Source: a virus. Taken from it: DNA of 46,735 bases. The stretch is taken from positions 1 through 46,735 of IMG/VR virus record IMGVR_UViG_3300028197_000026; one strand, given 5' to 3'. The position numbers and the translations under genes are program-made. Below, piece by piece: positions 7,632-20,100 of the stretch. Each line of letters starts with the position of its first letter. Positions within the stretch are counted from its first letter, which is position 1. Below the pieces are notes generated by a model. That model made no database searches. It was given only the letters and a program-made list of their open reading frames with translations, and was not told the origin of the DNA.

Positions 7632-10600
7632 ATGTCATCAACAAATAGACAAAACAGATTATTGTTAGCTGAAGATTGGAAAAAGGTCTATCAGTCATTT
7701 AGAAACGCAGAGTTCAAATCTTACGATTTTGATAACTTGCGTAGAACAATGATTAATTATCTGCGTCAAAACTACCCAGAAGATTTTAACGATTACATTG
7801 AATCAAGTGAATACCTTGCATTAATTGATCTTATTGCGTTCCTAGGACAAAACCTTGCATTTAGAGTTGACATGAATGCTAGAGAAAACTTCTTAGAATT
7901 AGCAGAACGTAGAGAGTCTATCTTACGTCTAGCACGTTTGCTGTCTTACAATCCTAAAAGAAATCAAACAGCAAATGGATTACTTAAATTTGAAAGTGTT
8001 GCTACATCAGAGTCTGTTGTAGATTCCAACGGAACTAACCTAGCAAGCCAAACAATTTTATGGAATGATCCGTCAAACTCAAACTGGAGAGAACAGTTTG
8101 AAAAAGTACTTAATGCGGCACTACCAACAAACAGTATTGTAGGGAAGCCAATTAAGAAAAGTGTAGTTGAAGGAGTTCCAACGTTCCAATACAGATTTGA
8201 TGCAAACAATACAGACGTTCCTGTTTATACTTTTAGTAAAAACGTTGACGGAAAGAATATGCAGTTTCAAATTACATCAACAGATGTTAACAATGGTATT
8301 ATTTCAGAAGAAGCACCATTACCTGGAAACAGTTTAGGATTTTTATACAGAGATGATGGTAGAGGTCCAGGATCAACTAACACAGGATATTTTTCACACT
8401 TTAGACAAGGTGTGCTAGACACTGGTACATTTAATGTACAGAGTCCAAGTACTAATCAAACAATTGGCCTCGAAGCAACAAACATTAACAACACAGACGT
8501 TTGGCTTTATAAGTTAAACTCAATTGGTGCTGAAGATGAAGCATGGGCAAAAGTTGATTCACTAGAAGGTAACAACATTGTTTATAACAGCTTAAGAAAA
8601 AGTGTTAGAAACATTTATAGTGTTTTAAGTAAAACACAAGATAAGGTAGACTTAATCTTTAGTGATGGAACATTTGGTAACTTACCGCAAGGAAACTTTA
8701 GAGTTTACTACAGAACAAGTATCAATGATAGATACAATATTGTTCCTGCAGATTTAGTTGCTATCAGTATTGTAGTACCATACACTTCTAAAGCTGGTAA
8801 TCCAGAAAACTTAACACTTTCATTGGAGTTAAAATATACTGTAGACAATGCAACTACCAGTGAGTCAAATGCAAGTATTAGAGAAAATGCTCCAAGTACT
8901 TACTATACACAGAATAGAATGGTTACTGGTGAAGACTACCAAGTTAGTCCACTAGGCATCAGTCAAGAAATTATTAAAGTAAAAAGTGTAAACAGAACAA
9001 GTAGTGGTATTTCAAGATACTACGATTTATTAGATGCTACAGGAAAGTATTCAAGTACTAACTTGTACGGTGCTGATGGTATTGTTTACAAAGATGATTT
9101 TACAGAAAAGAATTCATTTAACTTTACAACTAAAACAGATGTACAAGGAGTTATTGCAAATACTATAACACCTATTCTAAGTCAAAAGCAAATGTTAAAT
9201 TACTATTTGACAAACTTTCCAAAGACACTAGTTGCTGACTTAGGTGCTAAATGGGAAAGCACAACTACATCAACAAATATTTCAACAGGTTCATTTAAAG
9301 ATAGCCAGGATACTACTTTACAAGTAGGATCTTTTACAAGTAGTGCGTTAAAATTTATTGAAGCAGGAACGTTATTAAAATTTACTGCTCCAACAGGATT
9401 TCACTTTATGGCAGACAACAGTCATAAACTTATGGCTGGCACCACAAACCATCCTAATGCAATTACTTACAAATGGGTTAAGGTTGTAAGTGTAACTGGC
9501 GATGGTAGAACTAACAATGCAGATGGAACAGGACCTATAATATTTAATGATATAATTCCTTCAACAGCAATTCTTTCAGAACTAAGACCAAAATTTGGAA
9601 AAACATTATTATCAGATGTGCAAACACAGATAACAGATCAAATTTTTGCATATAAAACATTTGGATTAAGATATGATGTTAACCTAAGACAATGGCGCAT
9701 GATTACTGAAAATAATTTAGATATTACAAGTAACTTTAGCACAGGTAAAACAGGCGATGTTACAGATCAACAACTAGATGCAAGTTGGTTACTATTGTTT
9801 GAAACTGATGGTGAAAAATATACAATTACTTCAAGAGCACAAAGATTTATTTTTGAAAGTGATGAAGAAATACGTTTTTACTATGACAGTACAAGTAAGA
9901 TATTTGACAATAGAACAGGACAAATTATTAAAGATAAGATTAGTGTGTTAAACATTAATAAAAAACCTGACAGCAATGATCCGTTTACAATAGACTACCC
10001 ATTTGAAGTTTCTAAAGAGTACAGAGATGGTGATGGTTATATTGATAGTAAAAAGATTGAAGTAAGTTTTTATGATTCAGACAGCGATGGTGTTGTAGAT
10101 GATCCAGAAACTTTTAACACTCTTGTTGCTGAAACAGTTAATCCATTAACAAAGTATACATTCCAAAAGAAATATACTACAAGTGACGGAATTGAAGATT
10201 TTAAATATATTAATAACAGCACAAACACAGTTGTAGTAAAACAGAGCGAAAGTTTTGTTGGTGCTCTAAGTCAGTATACAGACGGGCAAGTATTTTACCT
10301 AGTTACAGAAGAAGTATTTAAAACATACAGCTCAACATCTAAATCACTTGTATTAACAACAGATTATAAAGCATACGTAGGTAGAGATAAACTTAAATTC
10401 CATTACGTACATTCAGCAGACGATGACAGCAGAATTGATCCAAGTTCAAGTAATATTGTTGACACTTATTTGTTAACAAGAACTTATGACACAAACTTTA
10501 GAAAATACTTAGACGGTGTAGTTGACAATAAACCTTTACCACCAAGTAGTGATAACCTGTTTAACAACTATGGTTCAGAAATTAATAAAGTAAAATCTAT

Positions 10601-11159
10601 TAGTGATGATGTAATTTATCATCCAGTAAAATACAAAATATTATTTGGTGCTAAAGCTGAAGCTAGAGTCCAAGCAACAATTAAGGTTGTAAAGAATCCA
10701 GGTAGAGTTGTTAATGATAACGACATCAAAGCAAGAGTAATTACAGCAATGAATGAATACTTTGCTTTAGAAAATTGGGATTTTGGTGATACTTTTCACT
10801 TCTCAGAGATGGCCACGTATATTATGAACAACGTTGCACCTGATCTAGTAAACATTGTAATTGTTCCTAAACAAGACTCACAAGCATTTGGAAGTTTAAT
10901 GGAAATTAATTCCGAGTCAGATGAGATCTTTATTAGTGGAGCAACAGTTGACGATGTAGCAATTATCGATGCACTTACGGCTAGTAAGTTAAAAGCATCA
11001 GGTAATGTTGTTACAAGCACAGTAGGGTCAACAACTGGAGTATCAAGTGGATCTAGTTATTCAAATGCATCAGTACAAAGTTCAAGTAGTTCAAGTAGCT
11101 CAAGTAGTTCGAGCAGTTCAAGTTCAGGCAGTAGTGGTAGCTCTGGGAGTGGTTATTAA
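7632..11159 (+). CDS. gp6: Baseplate wedge protein gp6, expanded
   Basis: gp6 forms the inner ring of the baseplate with gp25, gp53 and gp7. The N-terminal ~120 residues are characteristic: FKSYDFDNLRRTMINYLRQN, then SSEYLALIDLIAFLGQNLAF, RVDMNARENFLELAERRESI and LARLLSYNP. Near residues 405-460 the pattern YYTQNRMVTGEDYQVSPLG is a further wedge/J-type protein signature. The final ~180 residues (ARVQATIKVVKNPGRVVND, MNEYFALENWDFGDTFHFSE) resemble the gp6/J C-terminal dimer domain. At 1175 residues it is nearly twice T4 gp6 (660); the excess lies in the middle and in a serine-only C-terminal tail encoded by 9-nt repeats. It overlaps the next gene by one base. Confidence 0.9.
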   Translation: MSSTNRQNRLLLAEDWKKVYQSFRNAEFKSYDFDNLRRTMINYLRQNYPEDFNDYIESSEYLALIDLIAFLGQNLAFRVDMNARENFLELAERRESILRLARLLSYNPKRNQTANGLLKFESVATSESVVDSNGTNLASQTILWNDPSNSNWREQFEKVLNAALPTNSIVGKPIKKSVVEGVPTFQYRFDANNTDVPVYTFSKNVDGKNMQFQITSTDVNNGIISEEAPLPGNSLGFLYRDDGRGPGSTNTGYFSHFRQGVLDTGTFNVQSPSTNQTIGLEATNINNTDVWLYKLNSIGAEDEAWAKVDSLEGNNIVYNSLRKSVRNIYSVLSKTQDKVDLIFSDGTFGNLPQGNFRVYYRTSINDRYNIVPADLVAISIVVPYTSKAGNPENLTLSLELKYTVDNATTSESNASIRENAPSTYYTQNRMVTGEDYQVSPLGISQEIIKVKSVNRTSSGISRYYDLLDATGKYSSTNLYGADGIVYKDDFTEKNSFNFTTKTDVQGVIANTITPILSQKQMLNYYLTNFPKTLVADLGAKWESTTTSTNISTGSFKDSQDTTLQVGSFTSSALKFIEAGTLLKFTAPTGFHFMADNSHKLMAGTTNHPNAITYKWVKVVSVTGDGRTNNADGTGPIIFNDIIPSTAILSELRPKFGKTLLSDVQTQITDQIFAYKTFGLRYDVNLRQWRMITENNLDITSNFSTGKTGDVTDQQLDASWLLLFETDGEKYTITSRAQRFIFESDEEIRFYYDSTSKIFDNRTGQIIKDKISVLNINKKPDSNDPFTIDYPFEVSKEYRDGDGYIDSKKIEVSFYDSDSDGVVDDPETFNTLVAETVNPLTKYTFQKKYTTSDGIEDFKYINNSTNTVVVKQSESFVGALSQYTDGQVFYLVTEEVFKTYSSTSKSLVLTTDYKAYVGRDKLKFHYVHSADDDSRIDPSSSNIVDTYLLTRTYDTNFRKYLDGVVDNKPLPPSSDNLFNNYGSEINKVKSISDDVIYHPVKYKILFGAKAEARVQATIKVVKNPGRVVNDNDIKARVITAMNEYFALENWDFGDTFHFSEMATYIMNNVAPDLVNIVIVPKQDSQAFGSLMEINSESDEIFISGATVDDVAIIDALTASKLKASGNVVTSTVGSTTGVSSGSSYSNASVQSSSSSSSSSSSSSSSSGSSGSSGSGY
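11079..11150 (+). repeat. 9-nt tandem repeats encoding a poly-Ser tail of gp6
   Basis: Eight in-frame 9-nt units start with AGTTCAAGT at 11079; the first five are nearly identical and the last three drift to Gly/Ser codons. They encode about 15 serines and then SGSSGSSGSGY at the C-terminus. Slippage-prone DNA like this can change length between relatives. Confidence 0.8.
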
Positions 11160-14100
11160 TGGCATATGATGATAGTCAAAACGAATATCCATTACCGGTT
11201 CCAGGACAAAAAAATAAACGTTCTAGAACTAGTGCAGAACACCTGCCTAGATACTTTCGTACATCACACAACAAGAAGTTTTTAGCCGCAACACTTGATC
11301 AGTTATTAAATCCAGGTGTAGCAGAAAAGATCAGTTCCTACTACGGTAGACGTATTGCAAAAGCACGTAAGGCAAGCGACAACTATGTTAGTGACGTTAG
11401 CACCCAAAGAGAAAACTATCAGTTAGAACCTGCAACCGTTGTTAAAGATGATTTAAAAAATGTTACGTTTTACAAAGACTATAACGATTTAAAAAATCAA
11501 ATAAAAGCATTTAACGGTACTGTTGAAAATGACGATAAACTTTTTAGTCAAGAATATTATTCTTGGAACCCTAACATTGATTGGGATAAGTTTACAAACT
11601 TTAGAGATTACTACTGGTTAGAAAACGGTCCACTAGCAATTAGTGTAGTTGGACAAGCAAAAGGATTAGTAAGTACATACACAGTTACAAGTCAAGATAA
11701 CTTAGATAACAAAGCATATCTTTTTACACCTGACGGAAGTACACAAAATCCAACACTTAAATTATATAGAGGACAAACATACAAGTTTGAGATTAATACT
11801 CCTGGTATGCCGTTGTCCATTAGAACTGCTAGATCATTAGACGACACTTACTTGTATAACACAGGTATTAGTGATAGTACGCATAAAACAGAAGTAGGTA
11901 CTATTGAATTTACTGTAGACTTACTTGCACCAGATACATTATATTATGTAAATGGAAATGATATTAATGGTAGTGGCTTAATACAAGTTTATGATATTTT
12001 AGAAAATACAGCTATTGATGTTGACGATGAAATAATTGGAAAGAAAACATACTCAATGACAAGCGGTTACGAAATGTCAAATGGTATGAAGATTAATTTT
12101 AAAGGTACAGTAACACCAGCCAAGTACGCAGAAGGTAATTGGTATGTTGAAGGTGTTGGTAATGAGATTAAATTAATTGCAGAAAAGGACTTAGAAGTAC
12201 CAGGTACAGTAAGTACTAACCAAGCTATTCCTTTTGATAGCCAAAGTTTTGATAGAGCTCCATTTAGTAATGCAAATGCTTGGGCAACAACAAAAGACTA
12301 TATTGTACAAAACAGATCAGCAACAAGTAAAAGTCAATGGGCAAGATATAACAAGTGGTTTCATAAGTCTATATTAGAAACAACCGCGGCAATTAATAAT
12401 CAACCTAGTGATATTAATCAAACAGGTAGAGCGGCCAGACCTATTATTGAGTTTGAATCTCAACTTAAACTTTGGAACTTTGGAACGTATGCTAAACAAG
12501 ATGTAGAATTATTAGATACATTTACTACAGACGTATTTTCAACTATTGAAGGAGCAATAGGCTATAACATTGACGGCGTTGATGTTGCAGATGGAATGAG
12601 AATTCTGTTTACTGCTGATCCTGATACAAGAGTTGCAGGTAAAATTTTTAAAGTAAAATTTATCACACATAACTTTATTAGACAAATTAGTTTAATTGAT
12701 GAAACTGATTCTACACCATTAGAGAATGAAACAGTATTAGTCAGAGATGGTACAGATTACAAAGGTAAGATGTGGTTTTATAATGGAACAACATGGAAAG
12801 CTGGACAAGACAAAACAGCAGTTAACCAAACACCAACATTTGACCTGTATGACCAAAACGGTATAGACTTTAACAACACAATTACATATCCTGCTTCAAC
12901 ATTTACAGGTACTAAATTGTTTAGTTACAAACAAGGTACAGGAACAAATGATATTGAATTAGGATTTCCTTTAAGTTACAGAGCATTAGAGAATACAGGC
13001 GATATTGTATTTGATTTTAATCTATTACAAGATCAATTCACATACCAAAGCAATAGTGCAAATGTTATAGCAAAGACAGAAGTTGGTCTTTTAAGAAAAT
13101 ATTCAGATAGAACTGCATTTTCATATACTTCGGGTTGGACTAAAGGTTATGAAGAAAGTAAGCAATTAGTTAATAGACAATACATTGTAACAACTCAATA
13201 TAATAACTTTGCAGTTGACACTTATAAAAACAGTGGCGACCTTAATGACTTATGGGTAAGAGTTTATGTAAACAATAAACGTAAAAAATCTCTTGTAGAT
13301 TACACAATTAATAGAATTAACAAAATAGCATTAATTACATTTACAACTGACTTGAAAGAAGACGATGTATTAGTAATTAAAACTAAAAGTGCTACAAAGA
13401 AAAATGTAAATGGTGTTTATGAACTAGCAAGTAATTTAGAACACAATCCACTTAACGATAATATTGGATCATTTACACTTGGAGAAGTTAACGACCATGT
13501 TTTAAGTATTTGTGAAATGCGTGACGACTTTGTTGGTGAGTTTCCAGGTACAGGTAATTTAAGAGATTTAGGAAACTTGTCTGCATATGGTACATCATTT
13601 GTACAACATAGTGGACCGTTTAATTTAGCAAACTATCATATAACTGATAAAGATGCAAACATTATTAAGTCCTTACAGTACGCTAAAAAAGAATACGGCA
13701 AGTTTAGAAAGTTGTTTCTACAAGTAGCAAACACTTTAGGCTTTGACGGACTTAATGTAATACATTTTGATAAGGTCATGGAAAAACTTAACAGTGACAA
13801 GTCAAGTGATATGCCTTTTTACTTTGGAGAAATGATTGGTTACAAGAGTCCTAAGAAAACAGAACATATTGTTAACAATCCTAATTCAAACTATTTTGCA
13901 CTAGCTCAAGACTTTGATCTTCTTAGTAATACTAACAGAGCAGTATATGTATATCAAAACGGAGTACAGCTAGTACACGGAACAGATTATACGTTTGAAG
14001 CAAACTATCCTGGCTTTGTAACAGTTACAAAAACTAAAGCATTAAATGATGTAATTGACATTTATGAATATGAAAGTACAGATGGTTGTTACATTCCGCC

Positions 14101-17100
14101 AACTCCAACTAAACTAGGTTTGTATCCTAAGTTTGTGCCAACGAAGTTTATAGACGACACATACCAAACTCCTACTACTGTTATACAAGGACACGATGGT
14201 AATATATTTGTTGCGTACAACGACTTTAGAGATGACTTACTGTTAGAACTTGAAAAAAGAATTTATAATAATATTAAAGTAAACTACGATCCTACATTGG
14301 TGGACTTACATGAATTTGTAGGCGGAGAAGATAGAGATACTAGATTTCCTAAATGGGCTAGAGACAAAGCATTGTTACCAGAGTTTATTGAATGGAACAA
14401 TACTGTAGGATCTCCAGACTATTCAGACTACAGCTTCTGGGAAAGAACAAACAGCTTTACCTTTAACTACTCAAATACTAATTCACCTAGCGGTAAACAA
14501 AATGCAGGATACTGGAGAGCAGTATACAAAGAAGCATTTGATACTGATCGTCCACATACACATCCTTGGGAAATGTTAGGCTATAGTGAAAAACCAACTT
14601 GGTGGGAAACTGTCTACGGAATTGCTCCATATACTAATGGAAACAAAGTTATGTGGAAAGACCTTGAAGATGGTGTATTTAGAATTCCTAATCAACCAGT
14701 GTCTTACAATAGCAAGTATGCAAGAACTAATTTAACAAAGCATATTCCAGTTGACGAAGGCGGAAAATTATTAAGTCCGTTAGATTCAAACTATGCAAAA
14801 GACTATATTAGTAATAGAACTCAAAGACCGTTTGTGTTTGGCGACGAAGCACCTACAGAAACAGCCTGGAGAAGAAGTAGCGAATATCCATTTTCATTAA
14901 TGATAGCTTGGATACTAAACCAGCCTACTAAAATTATAGGTCTTGGTTTTGACAGAGCAAGAATTAAACGTAATCCTGCTAAAGAAGTCATTTATAGTGA
15001 AACTAATAAAAGGTTAAGACTTGCAGATTTAGTATTTCCTAATACAATTTCAGATACAACAAGAGTAATGTGTTCAGGATTAGTAAACTATGTTGCTGAA
15101 TACATGAATAGTAAAACAGTCAAGTACTATTCAGCATATCAAACTAATTTAAAAAATGTAACCAACCAACTAGGTTTAAAGATTGGTGGATATACAGAGA
15201 AGACAAAGTTTAAATTAATACTTGATTCAAGAACTCCTTTTAACGAAGGAAATGTTTTTGTACCTGAAGAAAATTATCAGGTATTTCTTAACAAGTCAAG
15301 TGTAATTGACCTTGTTGCATATAGTGGTGTAATTATAGAAAAACGTGAAGCTGGATTTGTTATCAAAGGATACAACTATAGTAATCCTTACTTTAAATAT
15401 TATACAAATGTTAGCCTTGCAGACGATCCTGTAGTAAGAGTAGGTGGTGTAACAAAAGATTTTGTAACTTGGACAGGCGGACAAAGTTATAGTCCAGGAC
15501 TAATTGTTGAGTTTGGTAGCGAATACTATATGACTAAAACTCAGCACACAGCTGAAGACGATTTTGACGGAACTAAATTTCAAAAACTTGCTGAACTTCC
15601 TGTAGAGGGTGGCAGAACTGCATTCTTCAGAAGAACATTTAATGACGGGATTAATGACGAGCCACTAGAGTTAGCTTACGGAACACGTCTTGATACTATC
15701 CAAGAAGTAGTAGACTTTTTACTTGGATATGAAAAATATTTAAAAGTACAAGGATTCCAGTTTGAATCTTATAATACAGAGATTAATCAAGTTGAAGATT
15801 GGTCATTAAGTGCAAAAGAATTTATGTTCTGGACAACACAGAATTGGGCAGTCAATAGTGTAATAACATTGAGTGCTGGTGCTAATAGAATTAACTATTA
15901 CAAAAAAGACCATGTTGCAGATAGTATCTTTGATAACTTTTATGGTTACAATACATTTAAAGCTGACGGTAAAAAATTAATTCCTGAATACATTAATGTA
16001 TATAGAGACAACGACAACTTAATACAAGTTAGCACAAAAAATACAACAGACGGAATTTATTCAGTCAAGATACCTTTAGTACAATTTGAACACGTTGTTT
16101 TATTAGATAACACAACAGTATTCAAAGATTACATTTATGATCTTGCACCTGGTTACAGACAAGAACGTATTAAGGCACTAGGTTATAGAACAGATGGTTG
16201 GACAGGTGGATTTAACATTCCGGGATTTGTTTATGACAATGCTGAAGTTACTGAATGGACTGATTGGAAAGATTATTCCATAGGTGATACTGTTAAGTAC
16301 AAAGAATTTTATTATGTTGCTAAAGTTAAGATTCCTGGAGAAAGTATATTTAATGCATCTAACTGGGAACGTCTAAGCAAGAAACCTACATCAGGCTTAC
16401 TTGCAAACTTAGATTATAAAGCAAAACAGTTTGGTGACTTCTACGATTTAGACACAGATAATTTTGATACAGATCAACAAAGAGTTGCACAACATTTAAT
16501 AGGATATCAGAAACGTAAGTATTTAGAAAATATTATTAACGATGATGTTTCTCAGTATAAATTCTATCAAGGATTTATTCAAGATAAGGGTACAAAGAAT
16601 AGTTTAACTAAACTGTTTGATGCGTTGTCTAATACAGATAGTGATAGTGTTGAGTTTTATGAAGAGTGGGCAATTAGATTAGCACAGCTAGGATCTGCAC
16701 AATCATTTGATGAAGTTGAATACAAACTAGACGAAGCTAAATTTAGATTAAGCCCACAACCGGTTGAGCTAGTACAAAGTGTAACTGGAAAAGAAACAGA
16801 CTTAATTTATAGACAACGACAGTTTGAAACTTATTTAAAACCAGATGGGTATGATCATAAACCATTCCCTACGTTATATAAAGATACAGATTATATTCCA
16901 ACAGCAGGATATGTAAATTCATCTAATGTTAAAACAACAGTTGCTAACTATGACGACATATTAGGACTAACACTTACAGATTATAACATTGGTGATTATA
17001 TTTGGACAGGTACTAGTAAAACTCAAGAGTGGGATGTCTTAAAATACAATCGTACTGATGATGAAGTAATAGCTTTAACACTTAATTCAACAACAAACGA

Positions 17101-20100
17101 AGTTGAAATAAAAATTAAAAAACAAGCTAATTATGTAACAGCTGATATTATAGGTCTAGTTGATGTTACTGGTAATGAAAGATTCTATAAAGTATTACGC
17201 TCAGAGCTAGATACAATTTATTGTAGCGAAAACCCAACACCAGGTGTTGCAACTACAGATGTAGATCCAGCAAACGGATTCCTTACAAACTTTACTTCAG
17301 CCAGAGTTGCAAGTTTAGATGATGCTAATGCAAAATTAATTAACAGTGAACTTAAGGTTGGAGAAATCCTTTGGGTAGACAATGACAGTAACGATCGTTG
17401 GATAGTATTACAGAATAATCCAGTACACAGCCAACACCAAGTTATTTCAAATGTTGAAACAGGTGACGTTAGTACAAACTTTGGTAAAGTAATTGCATCA
17501 GACGAAAGAAACACTACATTAATGGTAGGTGCTTCGGAATCAAACAAAGTATATGTTTACCAAAGAACTAGTGATGTTGGACAGTATGTTCATGCACAAA
17601 CTATTGACGCTCCAACAGGGTTATACACAGGCGATGGTAAGTTTGGTACAGGACTTGCATTATCAAGAGATAGCAAATGGTTAGTTATTGGTGCTCCAAA
17701 TGCCAGCAACTTAAAGACAAAATTTAAAGGAACGTTTACAGGTTCTTTAGCTTATGCAACAGATGATGTTGTTAACTATCAAGAAAACTTTTGGGAGGCA
17801 CAGTTTCCTATTGCACAGGCACAAGGATCGTTAACATTTAATAGTTACTACGACCCAGCACAGATACACGAAACAATTTGGAACGGTACAGCTTACCCTT
17901 CAATAGTTTATGCAATTAGAGGAAATTACCACTTTAGTGTTCCTACTGATCATATGTTGATTAGAGCACCGTCGGCACAATACGAAGGATCAGCGGCAGG
18001 AGATTCACTAGTACTAAACTGGAATCAATATCCGCAAAGTTATCCAACTGGAATATTACCATTTGGAACTAATGGTCCGGGTGTAGCACAGTTTGAAGGT
18101 ACAAAAACTATCACAAGCAAAGTTGACGCAATACTTTACTTTGATAACTTGTTAAGAACTCCAGTTGTTGGAGATTTAATATCAACAGCTACAGCAATAG
18201 GTACAGTTGATTATATCCATGTTGAAAATGTTAACCAAGCAACTATCTATATTAAAGAGATGAATGGTGCGTTTGCTGACACAGGAACAGCAACGATTGA
18301 AAATGTTACAATGGGAACTTATGTAGCATACAATCCTTTAGAGCAAAACACATTATTTGGCGGTTGGTGGAAAGTTACAGGACTTACAAGTTTCAATACA
18401 AGTACGAAAGAAGTTACAGAGCCAGTATTTGTTGTACAAGATATTATTACAGCATCAGAAAGCAAATCACCAGAAATTTATTATAATACTACTGATGATA
18501 TCTATGCATTAAATCAAATAACTGATCCAACAAAAGGCGGAAAGATAGGACACCTTAGTTACTATAATAAACAAGGTATGCCAGACCTAAGTCCTAAATG
18601 GTTTTTCAGAGCTTCTAAAGCCTGGACAGATACATTAAGCAACGGCGATCCGTTTACTATGGAAGTAAATGAAGTAAGAGGTGGTGCTGGTATGACTGTG
18701 TTTGATCCTGCAACACTAGGATTAGCAACTTCGTACACTAACCAAACAGCAGGACATACTGTAAATGACTTATGGGACGGATTTTTAGATATAACATTTA
18801 CAAATTTTGACAACAGCGGTAATGCTTTTATTCCACAACCAGGTGACGTTGTTATTGACGGTACTACAGGTGCTGAAGGTACAGTTGCATACTTACAAGA
18901 ACAATTAATAGATTGTAGAATATATATTAAAGCTAGATCAGGAACATTTAAGTTTGGTAATCAAAATGCTGATGTTTCAACTATATTAATTAAAGATGGA
19001 GTAAGTGTAGGAATTCATAGACTGGTTGGTAGATTAGATCATGCAGATCTGTCAAGTGCTACAGTTGGTAAAATGGTTGTAGTTAGATTTACTGATTCAA
19101 CAATGTTACCGGTAACAACGCCAACATTTAGAAATGAAGTTGAAATAAAAGTATTCAACAATAGAACAGTAAGCGGAGTAGCTAGAACACCTAACTTTCC
19201 TAATCCACTTAACAAGGACTGGAAACAAGTTTCAGCAATTGAAGCCTCTAGTACAGGAATATCAAGCGGTCTATCAAATGAAGGTGCATACTTTGTTTAT
19301 GAAAGATCTGGTTCAGGAGCATACAGTTTCCAACATGGTTACACTAACCCACAAAAAGATAACGATAGATTCTTAGGTACTCAGATTGAATTATTAAAAT
19401 CTAATTCAACAACAGATTTTTATAGAATGTATGTAAGTGCTCCGGGCAACGGAACAACTTCTAACAGTGGTAGAATACATTTTGTTAATCACGGCACTGA
19501 TACAGATGGTACAGTTTATGAATGGGCAAGAAGCAAGGACTTAAACTTTAAAGGTGAGTTCAATGTTAACCTAGCTTACTATACAAACGATATTGTACTA
19601 TACAATGGAAGTTTTTATCAGTCTAAAACTAATTTAGTTGCAGGAATTTGGAATCAAGCATACTGGACCTCATTAACAAGTCGAATAGATTATGTAGGTT
19701 ATGTTCCTAATGATACAAGTTTAACAGTTAGTGATGACAGTACATTTAATCAAACAGAGTTAACAAACTATGCACACCCGTTTGCAGTTAGCAAGTACGG
19801 AGACGTAATTGCAACAGTGGCTGACTTTGGTATTACTAGTGATCCTAAGATTATAACTTACAGACTTAATAATGGACATTACGAATTTTCACAAATCATA
19901 CAAACTCCTGCCGCAGGCGTAGGGTTTGGTACTTCATTGAGTATTAATGATACAGGTGATATGATTGTTGTAGGTGCACCACTAGACGATACACGGTCAA
20001 ACGACAATGGTAAAGTTTACGTTTACACAAGTACAGCAGGAGTATTTGCACAGACACAAACAATCTTTAGTCCAAGTAATGATGTAGCAGAAAGATTTGG

